Assembly: GCA_020726505.1 (NCBI GenBank)
Contig: JAHLEZ010000020.1
Location: 248,001-312,000, forward strand
Length of the DNA: 64,000 nucleotides
Reading direction: 5' to 3'
Source of the DNA: Leptodontidium sp. MPI-SDFR-AT-0119
Lineage: Eukaryota > Ascomycota > Leotiomycetes > Helotiales > Leptodontidiaceae
A program made the translations under genes and the position numbers. Each line of letters starts with the position of its first letter. Position 1 is the first letter of the stretch. The notes beneath the pieces were generated by a model. The model searched no databases, was not told the origin of the DNA, and was given only the letters and a program-made list of their open reading frames with translations. Below are positions 20,371 through 32,470 of this stretch, one piece after another.

Positions 20371-23300
20371 CTATTTTCTTGTACATATACTAGTCTCTTT
20401 TAAGAATACTAGCACGTGCTTAATTCCGATCTTTGTGTTTAATAAAAAAGGTAGAGTTAACTCCCTTAAGTTATATTCCTTCTTAATACTTTGAAAAAGA
20501 GATACGCGTTGCTTTTTGTACTCTTTATAATCTAAAAGCAAGTGTCTTGTAGTTTTAATACTACTGTAAATATAGCGGTTATTCTGTGTAATATTTAGCT
20601 TGTGTAGGTAAGCTTTAAGGTACCCGTGTCTTAGTTTTAATTGGAAGAAAGAGCTAGCTAACTCTCTAGTTGTTCTACTAGGTAAAAGGATCTTTTTAGA
20701 AACCTTACACGTGTACTTGCTAGCGTAGGAAGATAAAGATTTAGATTTCTTATTAGTCTCTAAGAAGAGACTAGTTTCAGATTTCTTAGTCTTATTAATC
20801 TGTATTCCTATAAATGTAAAAGAAGTATAATTACTAGAAGGCTGAATATTCGTAGCTTGTTTAGCTAGTTTATCTGCTTCTTTATTGCTAACTATATCAG
20901 AGTGGCCTGGTACCCATATAATATTAATACTAGCTCCTTGGCTTTTTATAGCCTTAGACGCTAATATAGCTTCAATTTGGTGGTTTTGTCCTGGTTTATC
21001 TGAGGGAGTCTGTAGTCTTAGAATGGCCGCTTGGTTATCTGAGAAGACGTTGATTTGTTCCCCTTCTTTTGTATTTAAGTTAGCTTTTGTAATAGCCTTA
21101 GCAATTGCTTTTAATTCTCTGTTATATACAATTTCCGTAACTCTTATATTCTTTCTTTGAATTAGATTAGGAAACCTAGGGGGTATTGGATTTTGATGTG
21201 AATAAGAAGCAAAGCCGTAGCCTATTCCGTGCCCTTTTTGTGTCTGAGAGCCGTCTGTATATATAGAGGTAGTATTCGTATTACAGTTCTCTTGTAAATA
21301 CTGAATATGTTGTTTTGCCTCTTCCTCCTTAATTAATTTTGATATTTGAATATTATATAGTACTTCTCTTTCCCAAGGTGGAAAATAAAAGTGTTTTATT
21401 TCTTCAATTGTATCTAAATTAATGAGAGGATAAATTGACTTTATTAGGCTCTCGACTTGAGTAGTAGAATTAGGATCAAAGACTTCTTGGTCTTGTATTT
21501 CTTCGTTAATTCTACTTATAGCCTTATTAACTAAAACCCTAATAGGGTGTCTTTGGCTTAATCTCAGGGCACGGAGTACGTAGCGTCTAGAGCTATAGTT
21601 AAGTCTAATATATGGTGGGAGTACTGCTGCCTCTAGTTCCATAGGAATAATAGGAGAGGTTTTAAATACTCCTAAAATCTTCCTAGTTGCTAGGTTTTGT
21701 ATAGCTTGTAAAGGCTTTAAAATAGGTTTTGGCTTTGTATTAACTTTCCACCATAATATAGAGCCATAGTCTGTTACACTAGTAATACAAGCTTGGTATA
21801 GTTGACGAATTGTATAAGGAGATAGCCCTTTGGTAATATTTGCTAGTCTATTTAGACGGTAGAACATTTGCTTTCCTTCGGAAGCCCTAATCCCTATGTG
21901 TTCTTTGAACTTAAGGTTTGAGTCTAAGTAAATTCCTAGCTAACGTACTAGCTTTTTAGGAGCTAATACATTATCATTTGGTAGCTTTATAGAAAGAGGA
22001 TTTTTATTACAGAAGAAGTGAATTAATTCTGTTTTATCAATGTCAAAGCTAATTGAGTGCTCTTTACTTAGCTTAATTAGGGCTTTAGCTTCTCTTTCTA
22101 GTATCTTGATATTATTCTTGAAACTTTTTGAAGAGGCTATTAGCCCTATGTCGTCTATGTATGATATAGGCTTAATATTTCTGGAATTAAATGAATCCCG
22201 GATATATATCAGGAATAGAATTGGTGATATAGGGCTTCCTTGGGGTATTCCCGTAATTATTAGACTAAAAGCTTCAGTTTGATTATTAAAGCTTAGTCTA
22301 ATAACTCGGTCTTTAAGAAAGGATTTAACCCAGGTTATTAGGCTTAGAGGTAGTTTTAGAGAAACTAATATCTGTAATAGTCTGTTTTTTGCCACATAGT
22401 CAAAAGCTCCCTTGACGTCAAGGAATAAAACACTGGTTTTTAACTTATTCGCCTTATTAACTTCTACTTCATTTTGTAAAAGTAAAGTTGCGTCAATAGC
22501 TGATTTATGTAATCTACTACTAATTTGGGAGTCGTGTAATAAATCTGTAGTTTCAGCTAAGTAACTAAGGCGCTGGGCTAGAATTCTTTTAGAGACTTTG
22601 CCTAAGTAATTAAGTAATGAGATAACTCTATATGCTTTTGGTTTTGAATAATCAGGCTTTTTTGGTTTCTTTAGAATAAAGCCTGTAGCTTGTTTCCATG
22701 GCTTTGGGTGATAGCCTTGATTTAGTAGTATTAAATATACTTTAAAGAATATATTAGGAATAGCTAAATAAGCTTGTGTTATAATTTCTTGAGTAATAAG
22801 ATCTAGGCCAGGGGTTTTACCCTTAATCTTTGAAGTATATGCTCTCTTTATTTCTCCTTGAGTTAAAGAAGGCCATTTTTAGAGCTTATTACTAGCGTTT
22901 AAATAACTAGTGTTTTCTGAAAGACTTTGTAAGTCAGGGCCTTCGGAGCTAGGAGGGATTGGGAAGAGAGTATTTCTAAAGATATTACACTTATTTTGGA
23001 AAGACGATTCTAACTCTTCTAATTCAGAGTTATATAAGCTAGGTATAAGTTGAGAACTAGAACCTTTTGTGTATAATATTGCTTTAAAAATCGTCTGAGT
23101 ATCCTTTTTCTCTAAGAACTTATTCTAATGTCTTGTTTTTGCTGTTTTAATAGTATTAAAGTATTGGTTTTTTGCATCTTTTAGTTCTTGTTGAAATAAG
23201 GTATACTCTGAAGCTTTAGCTTTTCGGTATAGCTTTTATATGCTTTTCCGTAGAGCTTTTAAGTCTTTATTCCACTAGGGTTTATTATTAGTTGAGTGCT

Positions 23301-24176
23301 TAGACTTTGGGATCGTCTGATTAGCTGACTCAACGATTTTACTAGTAAAGAGCTCTCTTAACTTTTCTAACTCTTGGTTTGAATACGTAGGCGCTAGTTC
23401 GTAATTAAAGTTTTGAAATGAGCTTTTTAAGGCGTTCCTAAACTTAATCCATTCCATGTTTTTTGTATTAAACCTTTGAATTGAAGAGTGTAAGGTTTGA
23501 GAGTTTGTAATAGTAAATAATATCCCAAAGTGATCTGACCCTAAGTCTAGTATAACTTGCTAATCTTCGATCTTATTAACTATTCCTTGAGTTACAAATG
23601 TTAAATTAAGTATAGAAGGAGTTATTATATGAGGTCTGTAAAAAGTCCCTTCCCCTGGAGTGTTTATTAGATTTAGAGAGTGTTTCTCAATAATATTTAA
23701 TAAAAACTCGGCATTAGAGCCTTGGTGTTGTAGAGGATCCCACCACGGGTAGTGTGTATTAAAATCCCCTAGTAATATAGTTTTATCCTTAAATTCAGAA
23801 GGAAATATACCTTCTCTTTGAATTGTAGGTATATTATTAGGGAGATTCGGGTGTGTAGCGTTATAAATATTAATTAACTGGGTAGAATCAGCTAAGTCTA
23901 TAATTACATAATTAGGGTCCCGTGGTGAGCTAGGCGCTAGCGTAGCTAATATCTTATTAGAGATATAAAATAAAGCTCTAGGCCTAATAAGGTCTTGATT
24001 CGATAGGATTTGTTTAAAACTAGAGTGGATTACTGATCTAAAGGAAGAATTAGCCTCTGTAATTATCTATGGTTCTTGAATCGCTATAACCTCAATTGAT
24101 AACTCTACGGCTAATTGCAAAACGTGCTCTGTAATAGGCAAGCTCTTATTTACATTGATTTGAAGGATTTTAAGCC
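20371..24176 (-). pseudogene. LINE ORF2: endonuclease, reverse transcriptase, RNase H (RIP-type stops)
   Basis: From the 5' side: an AP-like endonuclease beginning LKILQINVNKS near 24176, with QEP near 24070, LLGDFNTHYPWWDP near 23750 and GSDHFGI near 23545. Then a reverse transcriptase with FLDVKGAFDYV near 22400, GIPQGSPISPILFL near 22245 and the catalytic YIDD near 22150. Then RNase H with IYTDGSQ near 21255, ELKAIAKA near 21110, FSDNQAA near 21040 and WVPGHSDIVSNKEADKLA near 20910-20850. Stops at 24067-24069 (expected Trp) and 21940-21942 (expected Trp) are TAG in place of TGG, and several more occur between 22860 and 23530. The longest surviving open parts are 20371-21867 (498 codons) and 21940-22395. 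ORF2 starts within a few bases of the ORF1 stop. Confidence 0.88.
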
Positions 24177-25765
24177 CAGTTATTATTTGCTGTATTATTA
24201 AAAGAGTCACTGCTAGAGGTAATAGGTCTAGTAGTCTTGTTTTTAATTGCTAAGTAGATTTCACAAAGCTTTGAGTCGGCTGAGTGAGTAGTCTCTTTAC
24301 AATTTGCGCACTTAATATTAGTGTGACTACACTTAGTATTAGCCTTACAAGTATTACAAGCGTGAGCTTTTCTTATATGGCTACCGGCACATAGAGTGCA
24401 TTGAATATCCCTTTTACAAAGTAATTCAGTATGGCCAAAGCCTGCACATTTTTGACATTGAGTAGTACTAGGAGTAGTAATAAACTTAACTACTTTTGCC
24501 GATATCCCCGTAATAAAGAGTTTATTATTAATAGCTCTTTTTGCTTGGCTTTCTTCAGGGAAGGCTACTACAATTGTACCGACTCTAACTAGACTTGATT
24601 CACGTTTACTTCGCGGCGTAGCCTAGTAAGATTTGCCTATTAGGGTTAATCCCTTATTAAAGGTCTTAATTTCTTCTGAGACTAGCTCTGAATTAAGAAA
24701 GCCTTCTTCTGTACTAAAGTCTGAAATAGGGATTCCGTGAATAGTAACTTTGTACTAGGGTTCTCCTTTCTTAAGGCTATATACTAAAGGAAGTACCCCT
24801 TTGATAATAGCCTCATTTTGAATCAAAAAATCAACATTAAACGTAGCAGTAGTAGTAAGAACTATATTACCCCTTAGCGAGAGGGAGGCCGAAGAGACTA
24901 CTAAGTCACTAAAGCCTCCTTCTTTAAAAGCAGCATTAATTCGATTGCGCGTGGTAATAGGAGAGAATTCAGTAGTCGACACTCTATGTGTCTGTAAGAG
25001 GGTGCATCTCTTAGAAGTGACTGACTTACTTTTGCCCTTTGATTTATCGGTAGGGTTCCTAGGGCTGCCCGGAGCCCTAGCCCTATTCCCGTTGACACCG
25101 CTATTACTAGTACTACTAGTTGCTATGCCGTTGACCTGAGTTGTCGTCGTTGATGGTTGTTGTAAGTGAGCTTTCTCGGCTATCTTAGCCCAAGTAGTTG
25201 ACTTAGTAGCTTGTGTTTCGATTTTCTTTGTTGCCCTCTCTAAGTTTGTTACTTGAGAGGCTAAAATAGAAGTCGTATTCTTGATTCTATTGTGTTCTGT
25301 GTATTCCCTGAATATTTCAAGTAAATCAAGTAGTTTCGCTTGCTCGTCTCGTGACTTAGTCGCCGAATAAGCCTTAACTAGTAAGTCTCTGGCTTCGAGA
25401 ACTAGTTTTTGGCTAGTGTTTCTGGTTTGGCTACCTTGAAAGTAGGTTTGGCTTTGGTAGTATTTTCCATTGAAGTTTGTATTAATTCTTGGCGTTTTAT
25501 CAATATAGTGGTTATTAGTGGTGGGGTTTGGTGGCCCGCGCTTTGCAGGGGCTAGTTGAGCCGCACTAGTTGGTGCGAACCGAAAAGGGGTTACTAAGAC
25601 TTGTGGATACTGAGTAGCGTTTCCTAGGCTCCTAGGGGCTCTAGGGGTATCTTCATTCGATTCTCCTGCTCTTGAAGGCCTAGTGGGGAGTTCTCCTGAT
25701 TCTCTTGGTGTTAGTGTGGGGGTAGGGGCCTCAAAAGGGCTAAAGGGGTCAGAAAGGGGTTCCAT
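24170..25765 (-). pseudogene. LINE ORF1: Gag-like protein with zinc knuckles (two RIP-type stops)
   Basis: The ATG at 25763-25765 starts a frame of 532 codons ending at TAA 24170-24172, interrupted by TAG at 24755-24757 and 24623-24625, both where Trp (TGG) is expected. The N-terminal half is Pro/Thr/Ser rich with a coiled-coil-like stretch around residues 130-200. The C-terminal part has three cysteine-histidine knuckles between about 24460 and 24270 (CQKCAGFGHTELLC, CTLCAGSHIRKAHAC, CANCKETTHSADSKLC), typical of LINE ORF1 RNA-binding proteins. Confidence 0.85.
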
Positions 25766-25906
25766 AGCTCCCGGCTATTACAGTGGTAGTATACCACTGC
25801 AAGGCCTAGGGGCAAGGAGATCGATTGCTTGGGAGGTAGTTAATAAGATGGAAACAAGTGTGGTTCAAAGGCAGGGGGGTCAAGAGTCCCGAAAAAGTGA
25901 CGATGT

Positions 25907-25917
25907 GTCTCGTTTAA
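25907..25917. repeat. Right copy of the LINE target-site duplication
   Basis: GTCTCGTTTAA, identical to 20050-20060. Confidence 0.85.
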
Positions 25918-28212
25918 TATATATAAGGTCTAAGTGCTTTAATTATAGCGTGTAATAATAACTCGGAACGTTACTTTTAACGAATCCCTCTTTTATTCGG
26001 GCTCTCTAAATATAAAGAGAGCGGTCGGCCAGCCGCGCTTAATGTTAAAAGATTTTATTAAAATACTAAAAGAAGAGGAAAGACTATAGGACGCTAGAAC
26101 CGATATAATTAATTAACTAAGTATACTTGATATACTAAAATTAATAATAAGTATTATCTTAAAAAAGGAACAATTAAGCTAAGTAATAAGTTTTATAAAA
26201 ACTATTAAGTTTATAACCTCGGGGGTGCCACAGCCTTCGATTAAGCTTTTAATTATAGAGGTAAAGTAATTAATATTACTCTTAAAAAAGCTAAGATTAG
26301 TAAAACTTATTAATAAAAACTTAAGGGTAAAACAATTAAAAAAAAGTACTAGACTTTTTACTCACGAGCACCTTAATTAAGTCTTAAAACGAGTCGATAA
26401 ATCAAGACAGTTAGTGTTTTAGAGCACAACTAAAAGAGATGTCTTACGTAGCGTACTAAACTTTAAAAAAGATATAAGAGTTAAGCGCCAATTAATACTA
26501 TAAGTTATTATATACTCTTAAGGGCTATATAACCGAAAGCGCGGTCTTAAGCGTCGGGGAGCACCTACTTAAAGTGCCGGCCCTAAGTAATTAAAAGCTC
26601 CGCCTTAAATAATAGAATATAAGGGGTATTTTAACTCATTAAACTTAGGGAAGAATTAAGTATAAAGTATCACTTATTACTTTTGGACTTAATTAATAAT
26701 AACTTACCTAAACCTTTATAAAGGAAGAGGGTAAAAGATTAAGTAACTGGCGACAGTCGAAAGACTCGAGTTACTAACAAGATAACGAAACAGAATTAAA
26801 GCGTCTATATAATAATTATTAAAGAGCTAATTACGGAATCGTTAAACCCGTCGAGCAACCGTAAGTATTTAAAGGACTTTTTAGGGACCTTTTAGCCTAG
26901 TTAAGAATTGACGTACAAAAAGCGGACCCGCTGTCTGTAGACTGCGTATTTGGCTATATAACCTCTTTACCCCACGCCACGTGATTTCTGCGCAACAAGA
27001 ATTAATATAAAGAGATAGAAAAGACTTAAGCGCAATCCACGTTATTATCTTAGCGTTTATTCTTAAAAATATCGAAATTCAATAACTAGTTAATTTCCCA
27101 CGAATACACTAATACTAATTACTAAAGGACTTATTAAATTAGAGAGACCTTAAGGATTACCCTTTAAGAGAGTACTTTCAAGCCGACGTAATTAAGGAAA
27201 TCACTAACTTAAAGTCGCGTAATTACTAAAGAGTCGTTAAATAAAGCTTTGCCACTAAATAACTAATACTATTAAAATAAGTATTTTTCGTTAAAGTCGA
27301 TTCGTTAGGGTATTTAATTAAGTGTCGCTCGCGAGTTATTATTAAAGGAGAGTTATAACCCGAAACGTTAATTCTCTTAATATATATAACAACCTTGACT
27401 ACTCGTTCTTTTAAGACAGCTATAGTAATAGTAGCTTAATTTAATTTAAAAATAATTTAATTTAATATTATTAACGTCTTTATTAACGCTAAACGAAGCG
27501 AATCGAGTGCTCGTATGCGTTATTACTTACTAACCGGATTTAAGTAAGACAGTATAATAATAGAGGTTAATTATGCGCTTTATAAACTTAGAGATTTATT
27601 AGCACTATAATACAAAGACTTTATTAAGACTTTATTAAAGCTAGGGCTAATCCCTTATAAGGAGGAACCGCGTATCTTTATAAATAAGTAACGTTTAGTC
27701 TTTATTATCTTTTATGTCGACAATATTTAAGTGTTATACTACGCTTTAGCCCTTAAAGACGCTTAACTTATTATTAACGGCTTAAGTATAGTATATAAGC
27801 TTACTAAAGGAAGACTAATAAAGTGGTATTTAAGTGTTTATGTTATTAGAAATCGTTAAGCGAAGACTATTTCTCTAGTATATAACACTTATATTTAAAA
27901 GGTTACTTTATAATTTAACTTAATAAATAGAAATTGCCTAAGTACTCTATTACCTTAAGTTAAGCTACTAAAGAATTAAGGGCAAGTAACCCTGGTTTAA
28001 ATTAAAGAGTATTAAGAAAAGGTTAGCTTAATACTTTATACGGCAATTATATTACGCGTAAACGTTACGTTTATAGTTTTAAGACTTTCTTACTTCTTAA
28101 TTAACCCCTCTTTAAAACACCTTACGGCAGTTAACTAGACTATTTGTTACCTCTTTAGAACCTGATTTTTAACAATCACTTATAGTTACAAGTTACGCGA
28201 CTCTTAGCTCAT

Positions 28213-28406
28213 TATCCCCTTAAGTGCCACCAGGAACGCCATCCTGAAGGCCCTGTAAGACTCTCTGTACTAAGCCCCTAAGAAGCGAGAAATAGTGTGT
28301 TGTTCAGGCTAGAACACGCTATTCGATCACTGATGGTCCCGCTATATCATTTTGGGCGTAGCGGCACGTGCCCATAGGGAGGGCGCTTATGGCACCTAAG
28401 GGGATA
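28213..28406. mobile_element. MITE-like element, 194 bp
   Basis: The termini TATCCCCTTAAGTGCCA and TGGCACCTAAGGGGATA are inverted repeats matching at 16 of 17 positions. The interior has no open frame and its composition is close to normal, unlike the degraded copia RNase H sequence on both sides that it interrupts. Possible TA target duplication at the ends. It resembles a non-autonomous DNA transposon; family not assigned. Confidence 0.65.
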
Positions 28407-29055
28407 GCTTTAAATACTTTATTTACAGACGATCTCGATACTAGGCGCTCTTTTAATAGTTATATTATAATACTTTTTAGAGGTTTAATCTTATAAAAAG
28501 CGGCCTTATAAAATATAATTACTACTTCGACTACACAGGCTAAGCTTTTAAGAGTTAAGTGTACAGCTAAAGAGATTATGGCTTTATAACGTTTTTTTTA
28601 AGAATTACGCCTTAAGTTAAGGGAAATTTAGAAGATCTTTTATTAATTAATAAACGATTTAGTTAATTGTTAGGGAAAATCAGTGTATCTCTACTAAGTT
28701 ACGTCACGTTAATATTTAAAATATGTGGTTACGCTAAGAGTTTTAAAAGGGCACTTTTTTAATCGAATATTTGCTTATAAGTTATATACCCGTTAATAGA
28801 CTTATAAAGAACCTTTCTCGGCAGAAATTTGAGAATTTTGTTACTCTTATTAACTTTATAGATATTCGTGCTTAACTAAAGTAACTCATTATAAAGCCCT
28901 CACTTTAAAATAGGTCTTTATATACGTTCTTTACTTTTCCTTTATTATAAGGGTATTTTCTTATATATTTATTATTCTTTTATAAATTCTCTTGCTATTT
29001 TATTTACTTAGAGAGTAACTAAGCTCGGGGGTAAAATTCACGGTATTTAGAAGAT

Positions 29056-29240
29056 TGTGGTACAGAAGTGGAGTAGAGCCTTGCGATTAACGTAGGTTAA
29101 ATTGAAGTGATTGATTGTTGTCTAGAATACATGAGGATATTAGGGGAACACGTTGTTCCCCTGAAAGCGGTATACGCTGACAGAATCCAAAACTAGTATA
29201 GCGCACAACTAACCGAGCATCAGCCCGTGCCTGTACGACA
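29056..29240 (+). repeat. Left 185-bp inverted repeat
   Basis: Starts TGTGGTACAGAAG and ends CTGTACGACA. Its reverse complement matches 30547-30731 at roughly three quarters of positions. This copy is the less AT-rich one. TG...CA ends would also fit a solo LTR. Confidence 0.7.
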
Positions 29241-30546
29241 AAGATTTAATTACTTTTAATTGTTGTTTGTTTTTATAATAAAAACAACGTAACGTAAGCA
29301 AATTATAAAGGGACACTTAGTTATTTAAAGGTTCTTAAGCCTCGCCTTATAAAAAGAGAGTAGCCTAATTATCTTTAGGTAATAAGCCCTAAACTTCCTT
29401 AGCTAAAGTAGTCAAGGCACTTTTAATCACACTATAAAGCTCGTTAATATAAGTGGTTAAAGCCTCTTCTTTAAGAATAAGAGCCAGAGCTCTACTAATA
29501 CTAACAAGTTTACGAGCAGGCTCTAAAGAGAACAAAGCACTAGTAGTAATAGTAAGTTACTCGCTAATAACTCGCGCACGAGACTTTAAAGCGCTAAAGT
29601 TCTTTTTATTTAAAAGAAATTAACTGAATTAGCCTTAATTTTACGGGAAATTTAAAATTAAAATAATATACTAGACTCTTTAATAGTAGTATTACCCTTA
29701 TTTTCCTCTTTTTCGTTACCTCCTTTAACGCCAGTTACTTTATTAATAATAGTAGTAATAATCTCACTTTAGAGGGTAATAAAAACGGGAGCTCTTAGGC
29801 GCTCTAATTCTTAAAACAGTTAGTAATTACACGCTAAAAAGGAATAACTAAGGGAATTTACCTTTTTACTTACGTCGTTTAAGAGCGTAATATAGTAAAA
29901 GAGAAAAGGGGCCTAAGTAACGGCGGGAGTAACCTTATAAGAGTGGCCTAATAAGTAAACGAAATAATAAGCACTTTAACTAATAATATTAAAGCACTCG
30001 CTAGTACTTTTAGTTTAGAGGGCGCTATTAATATAACTTAAACAAATAACTAACCGCTTATCTCCCTTGACTCGAGGAGCACGAGCACAAGTAATAAGAG
30101 CAGCCGTAGTAGCTCTCTTTAGAGTAAGAGTAGTCTTTAGAGCCTTCTTAACTTCCTTCTTCTTTTTTGCCTATTATAATTAGTAATACTTAAATTAATA
30201 TATAGCCCTAAAATCAACGATTAACTTAATAAAAATCAATTTAATAACTTATAATAACAGCCGAACAATTAGCCTTAACGGCCTAGGCAAAGCGCTTTAA
30301 TACACTTATAGTATTAATTAATTAGTTAATTAGTTAGTAAATCGAAAAGTCAATCTATATAATATAAAGTGGTTATAGGATTAAAAATTAAGTAGGGGAT
30401 ACGCTAGTTTAAATAAAACGGTTATTTACTTAACCTAATAGTATAAGTATAATTAGTGGCCTAATAGTTTACTTTTAATGTTACTCTTACTTAGTGTAAC
30501 TAACTATAATACTAGTGGCTTACTATTATTACTTAACTAAGGGGTG
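29241..30546 (-). pseudogene. Degraded coding remnant between the 185-bp inverted repeats
   Basis: On the minus strand near 29370-29560 a stretch reads LEPARKLVSISRALALILKE and continues with few stops; otherwise AT-rich with stops. Protein family not recognised. It may be the body of a transposon whose ends are the inverted repeats. Confidence 0.35.
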
Positions 30547-30731
30547 TGTCGTATAAGCACGGGCTAATACTCAGTTAGCTGTACGTTACGCTAAATATAG
30601 TTTTTGCCACGTTATACCGCTTTTAAGAGAATAACGTGTTCCCCTAATTTCTTTATATATTCTAGATAATAATTAATCACTTCAATTCTCCCTATATTAA
30701 TCGCAAGGCTCTACTTCACTTCTGTACTACA
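30547..30731 (-). repeat. Right 185-bp inverted repeat
   Basis: Same length as the left copy in opposite orientation; most differences are C/T or G/A transitions toward AT, as RIP would produce. Confidence 0.7.
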
Positions 30732-30769
30732 CCTTAAGAATATATTATAATAAATTACTACGCCTTTAT

Positions 30770-32000
30770 TAAAAATAAGTATAAATTTAATAATATCCTC
30801 GTTTTTATTAATAAATTTAGTAAATAAGTTATTAATATCCTTTACTAAAAGATAATAAATACTCGGAAATTAATTATTATATATATTTACTATATATATT
30901 ATTACTTTAGTACTCCCTTAATTATTACTTTTAATAAAGATCTTTAGTTTATCTTTAGGTTTTGAATTACTCTTAGTAAGATCCTCGGAATTAGGAGATA
31001 ATTGTTTATTATTAATTACTTATAAACAAATAACTAAACTAAGGTTTATAATTAATACTTATAAAGACGATTTAAACTATTCTTTACGTACTACTAAGAC
31101 GACTAATTAGAATATTTTCTTACTATAAATTATACTTAAATATCCCTCTTATACGATTTTCTAAGGGGACTTTCTTCTTTTAAAATAGTTTATAAATATA
31201 TACTACGTATAAATTGAGATTAGAAAATTAATTTGTTAGATTTAGTTACCCTTATTAATAAGTTATTAACTATGTTTAACGCTATAAGAAAGTATAAGAC
31301 ATAGCTTAGTTTAACCTTATTATTGCTTAGGTGAAGATAACTTAGTCTTATAACGCCTTTTATTATGATATTAACTTTAATAAAGATAACTTAGTTTAGC
31401 TTAATATGCGTTATTTTAAGATACTTCGCTTATTTAAAAAATTAAATATATTAACTAGTAAATTACGTAGAGATCTTAATAATCCCTTATTAAGCTAAGT
31501 ATCAGATACCCCCTCGCTAATTAATATTACTAATAATAATAAATAAGAATTAAAAGAAGTACTTATTATAAAAAAGGTAAGACTTTTTTTATCGTATTAT
31601 TTAGCTTAATTAAGACGTTAATTTAAACTAGTACGATGCTTTTAACCTTAAGTATACTTTATATAAAGTTAAGGATTTTTACCTTAAGTATCCTAAGTAA
31701 GTAAAACTCTTTATTAAGCTACTTAAATAAATTAAAGTATAAGAAGATAGTATTAATAACTACGATAACCTCAATAGTAATAAGAAGATAAATTAACGCT
31801 CGAGGACAAGCTTTTTTAGAAGAGGGGGGTAATATAACAGTTAAGAGCGCCTAGAGCCTTATTTCCGGTATTCTAGCTAACTAAGCTTTACCGAGATTAA
31901 TTAGCCTTATAATATTCTTCCCTTTTATATATAAAGGTCTTTTCCCCTTATCTTCTTTCTTACTTAGTTATAAATTATAAGGAACTCTTATTATCTTTAT
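30770..32000 (+). pseudogene. RIP-degraded Ty3/gypsy integrase end and possible LTR
   Basis: Plus-strand fragments near 30960-31080 read like the integrase start (LGDNCLLLITYKQITKLRFI followed by INTYKDD). Near 31780-31830 the fragment RSRTSFFREGG resembles the C-terminal end common in fungal gypsy Pol, and an LTR-like sequence then appears to start near 31842. Heavily interrupted; assignment is by fragment similarity from memory. Confidence 0.45.
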
Positions 32001-32470
32001 ATATTATATATTAATATATAAGGCCACTATTACACGTGATTACTATTTTTACAAAGCAAGCGTTACAGATACTTTATATAAATATTAGAAATTATATTAG
32101 TATTATATTTTACTTTATGTTATAAGATCAATCTTAAACCTAAAGCTTTAATTACGATGTATTAGCTTCTAGTAGTAGTTTATACTTAATAGTAAGGATA
32201 AATAATGTACCCCCTAAGAGTTGTAGACTAAGCCTCAAACAAGGACTTTGACGAATGAAAAGGCTAATTAGATTTGCTCTAAATTATGGGGTCGAAAGTA
32301 TAAAGCCCCTATCTAAGGTACAAAAACTACAGACTTATAGAACCTTTGTTCCCTAGACTGCTGAGGCCCTTCCTGGCGTCCTCGTCGGTCCGTCACGTGG
32401 CCACTCGCCTCGTGACCTCCACCCATGGTTCTCTGTGCAGCCTGGCTGCCGAGCCTCAGGCCATGAGCTG
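32001..32470. other. Transition from RIP-like DNA to P450 3' flank
   Basis: AT-rich up to about 32340, normal composition after. No gene beyond the P450 3' end. Confidence 0.5.

Larger units (their letters stand above)
20061..25906 (-). mobile_element. Full-length Tad-like LINE (non-LTR retrotransposon)
   Basis: The element lies on the minus strand. Its 3' end is a run of 27 T on the plus strand (20062-20088), i.e. a poly(A) tail, and its 5' end abuts the right copy of an 11-bp target duplication. Two gene regions are present: ORF1 with zinc knuckles and ORF2 with endonuclease, reverse transcriptase and RNase H, the layout of fungal Tad/I-type LINEs. Both frames are interrupted only by scattered stops, many clearly TGG to TAG, so it inserted into already degraded DNA and was then lightly hit by RIP. 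Confidence 0.9.
19372..28880 (+). pseudogene. RIP-degraded Ty1/copia relic, split by a LINE and a MITE-like insert
   Basis: Gag-like remnants lie at 19372-20060, the LINE occupies 20061-25906, and pol remnants resume to the right. Near 27180-27480 the plus strand reads LKDYPLREYFQADVIKEI and KVDSLGYLIKCRSRVIIKGE, matching the start of fungal copia reverse transcriptases (DGYLTKCKARLVVRGDLQ). Near 27570-27720 it reads NYALYKLRD and FIIFYVDN, matching the LYGLR and YVDD regions. RNase H pieces continue at 28020-28180 and, beyond the MITE-like insert, at 28430-28870 (DTRRSFN, TTSTTQAKLL, NLSRQKFENFVTLINF). Dozens of stops, mostly TAA/TAG from C-to-T type change. 25918-27000 is too damaged to assign domains. 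Not functional. Confidence 0.65.

Noticed and set aside
5220..32340. A Starship-type giant transposon cargo region
   Set aside because: No tyrosine-recombinase captain gene was seen; the region is explained by nested ordinary transposons and RIP.
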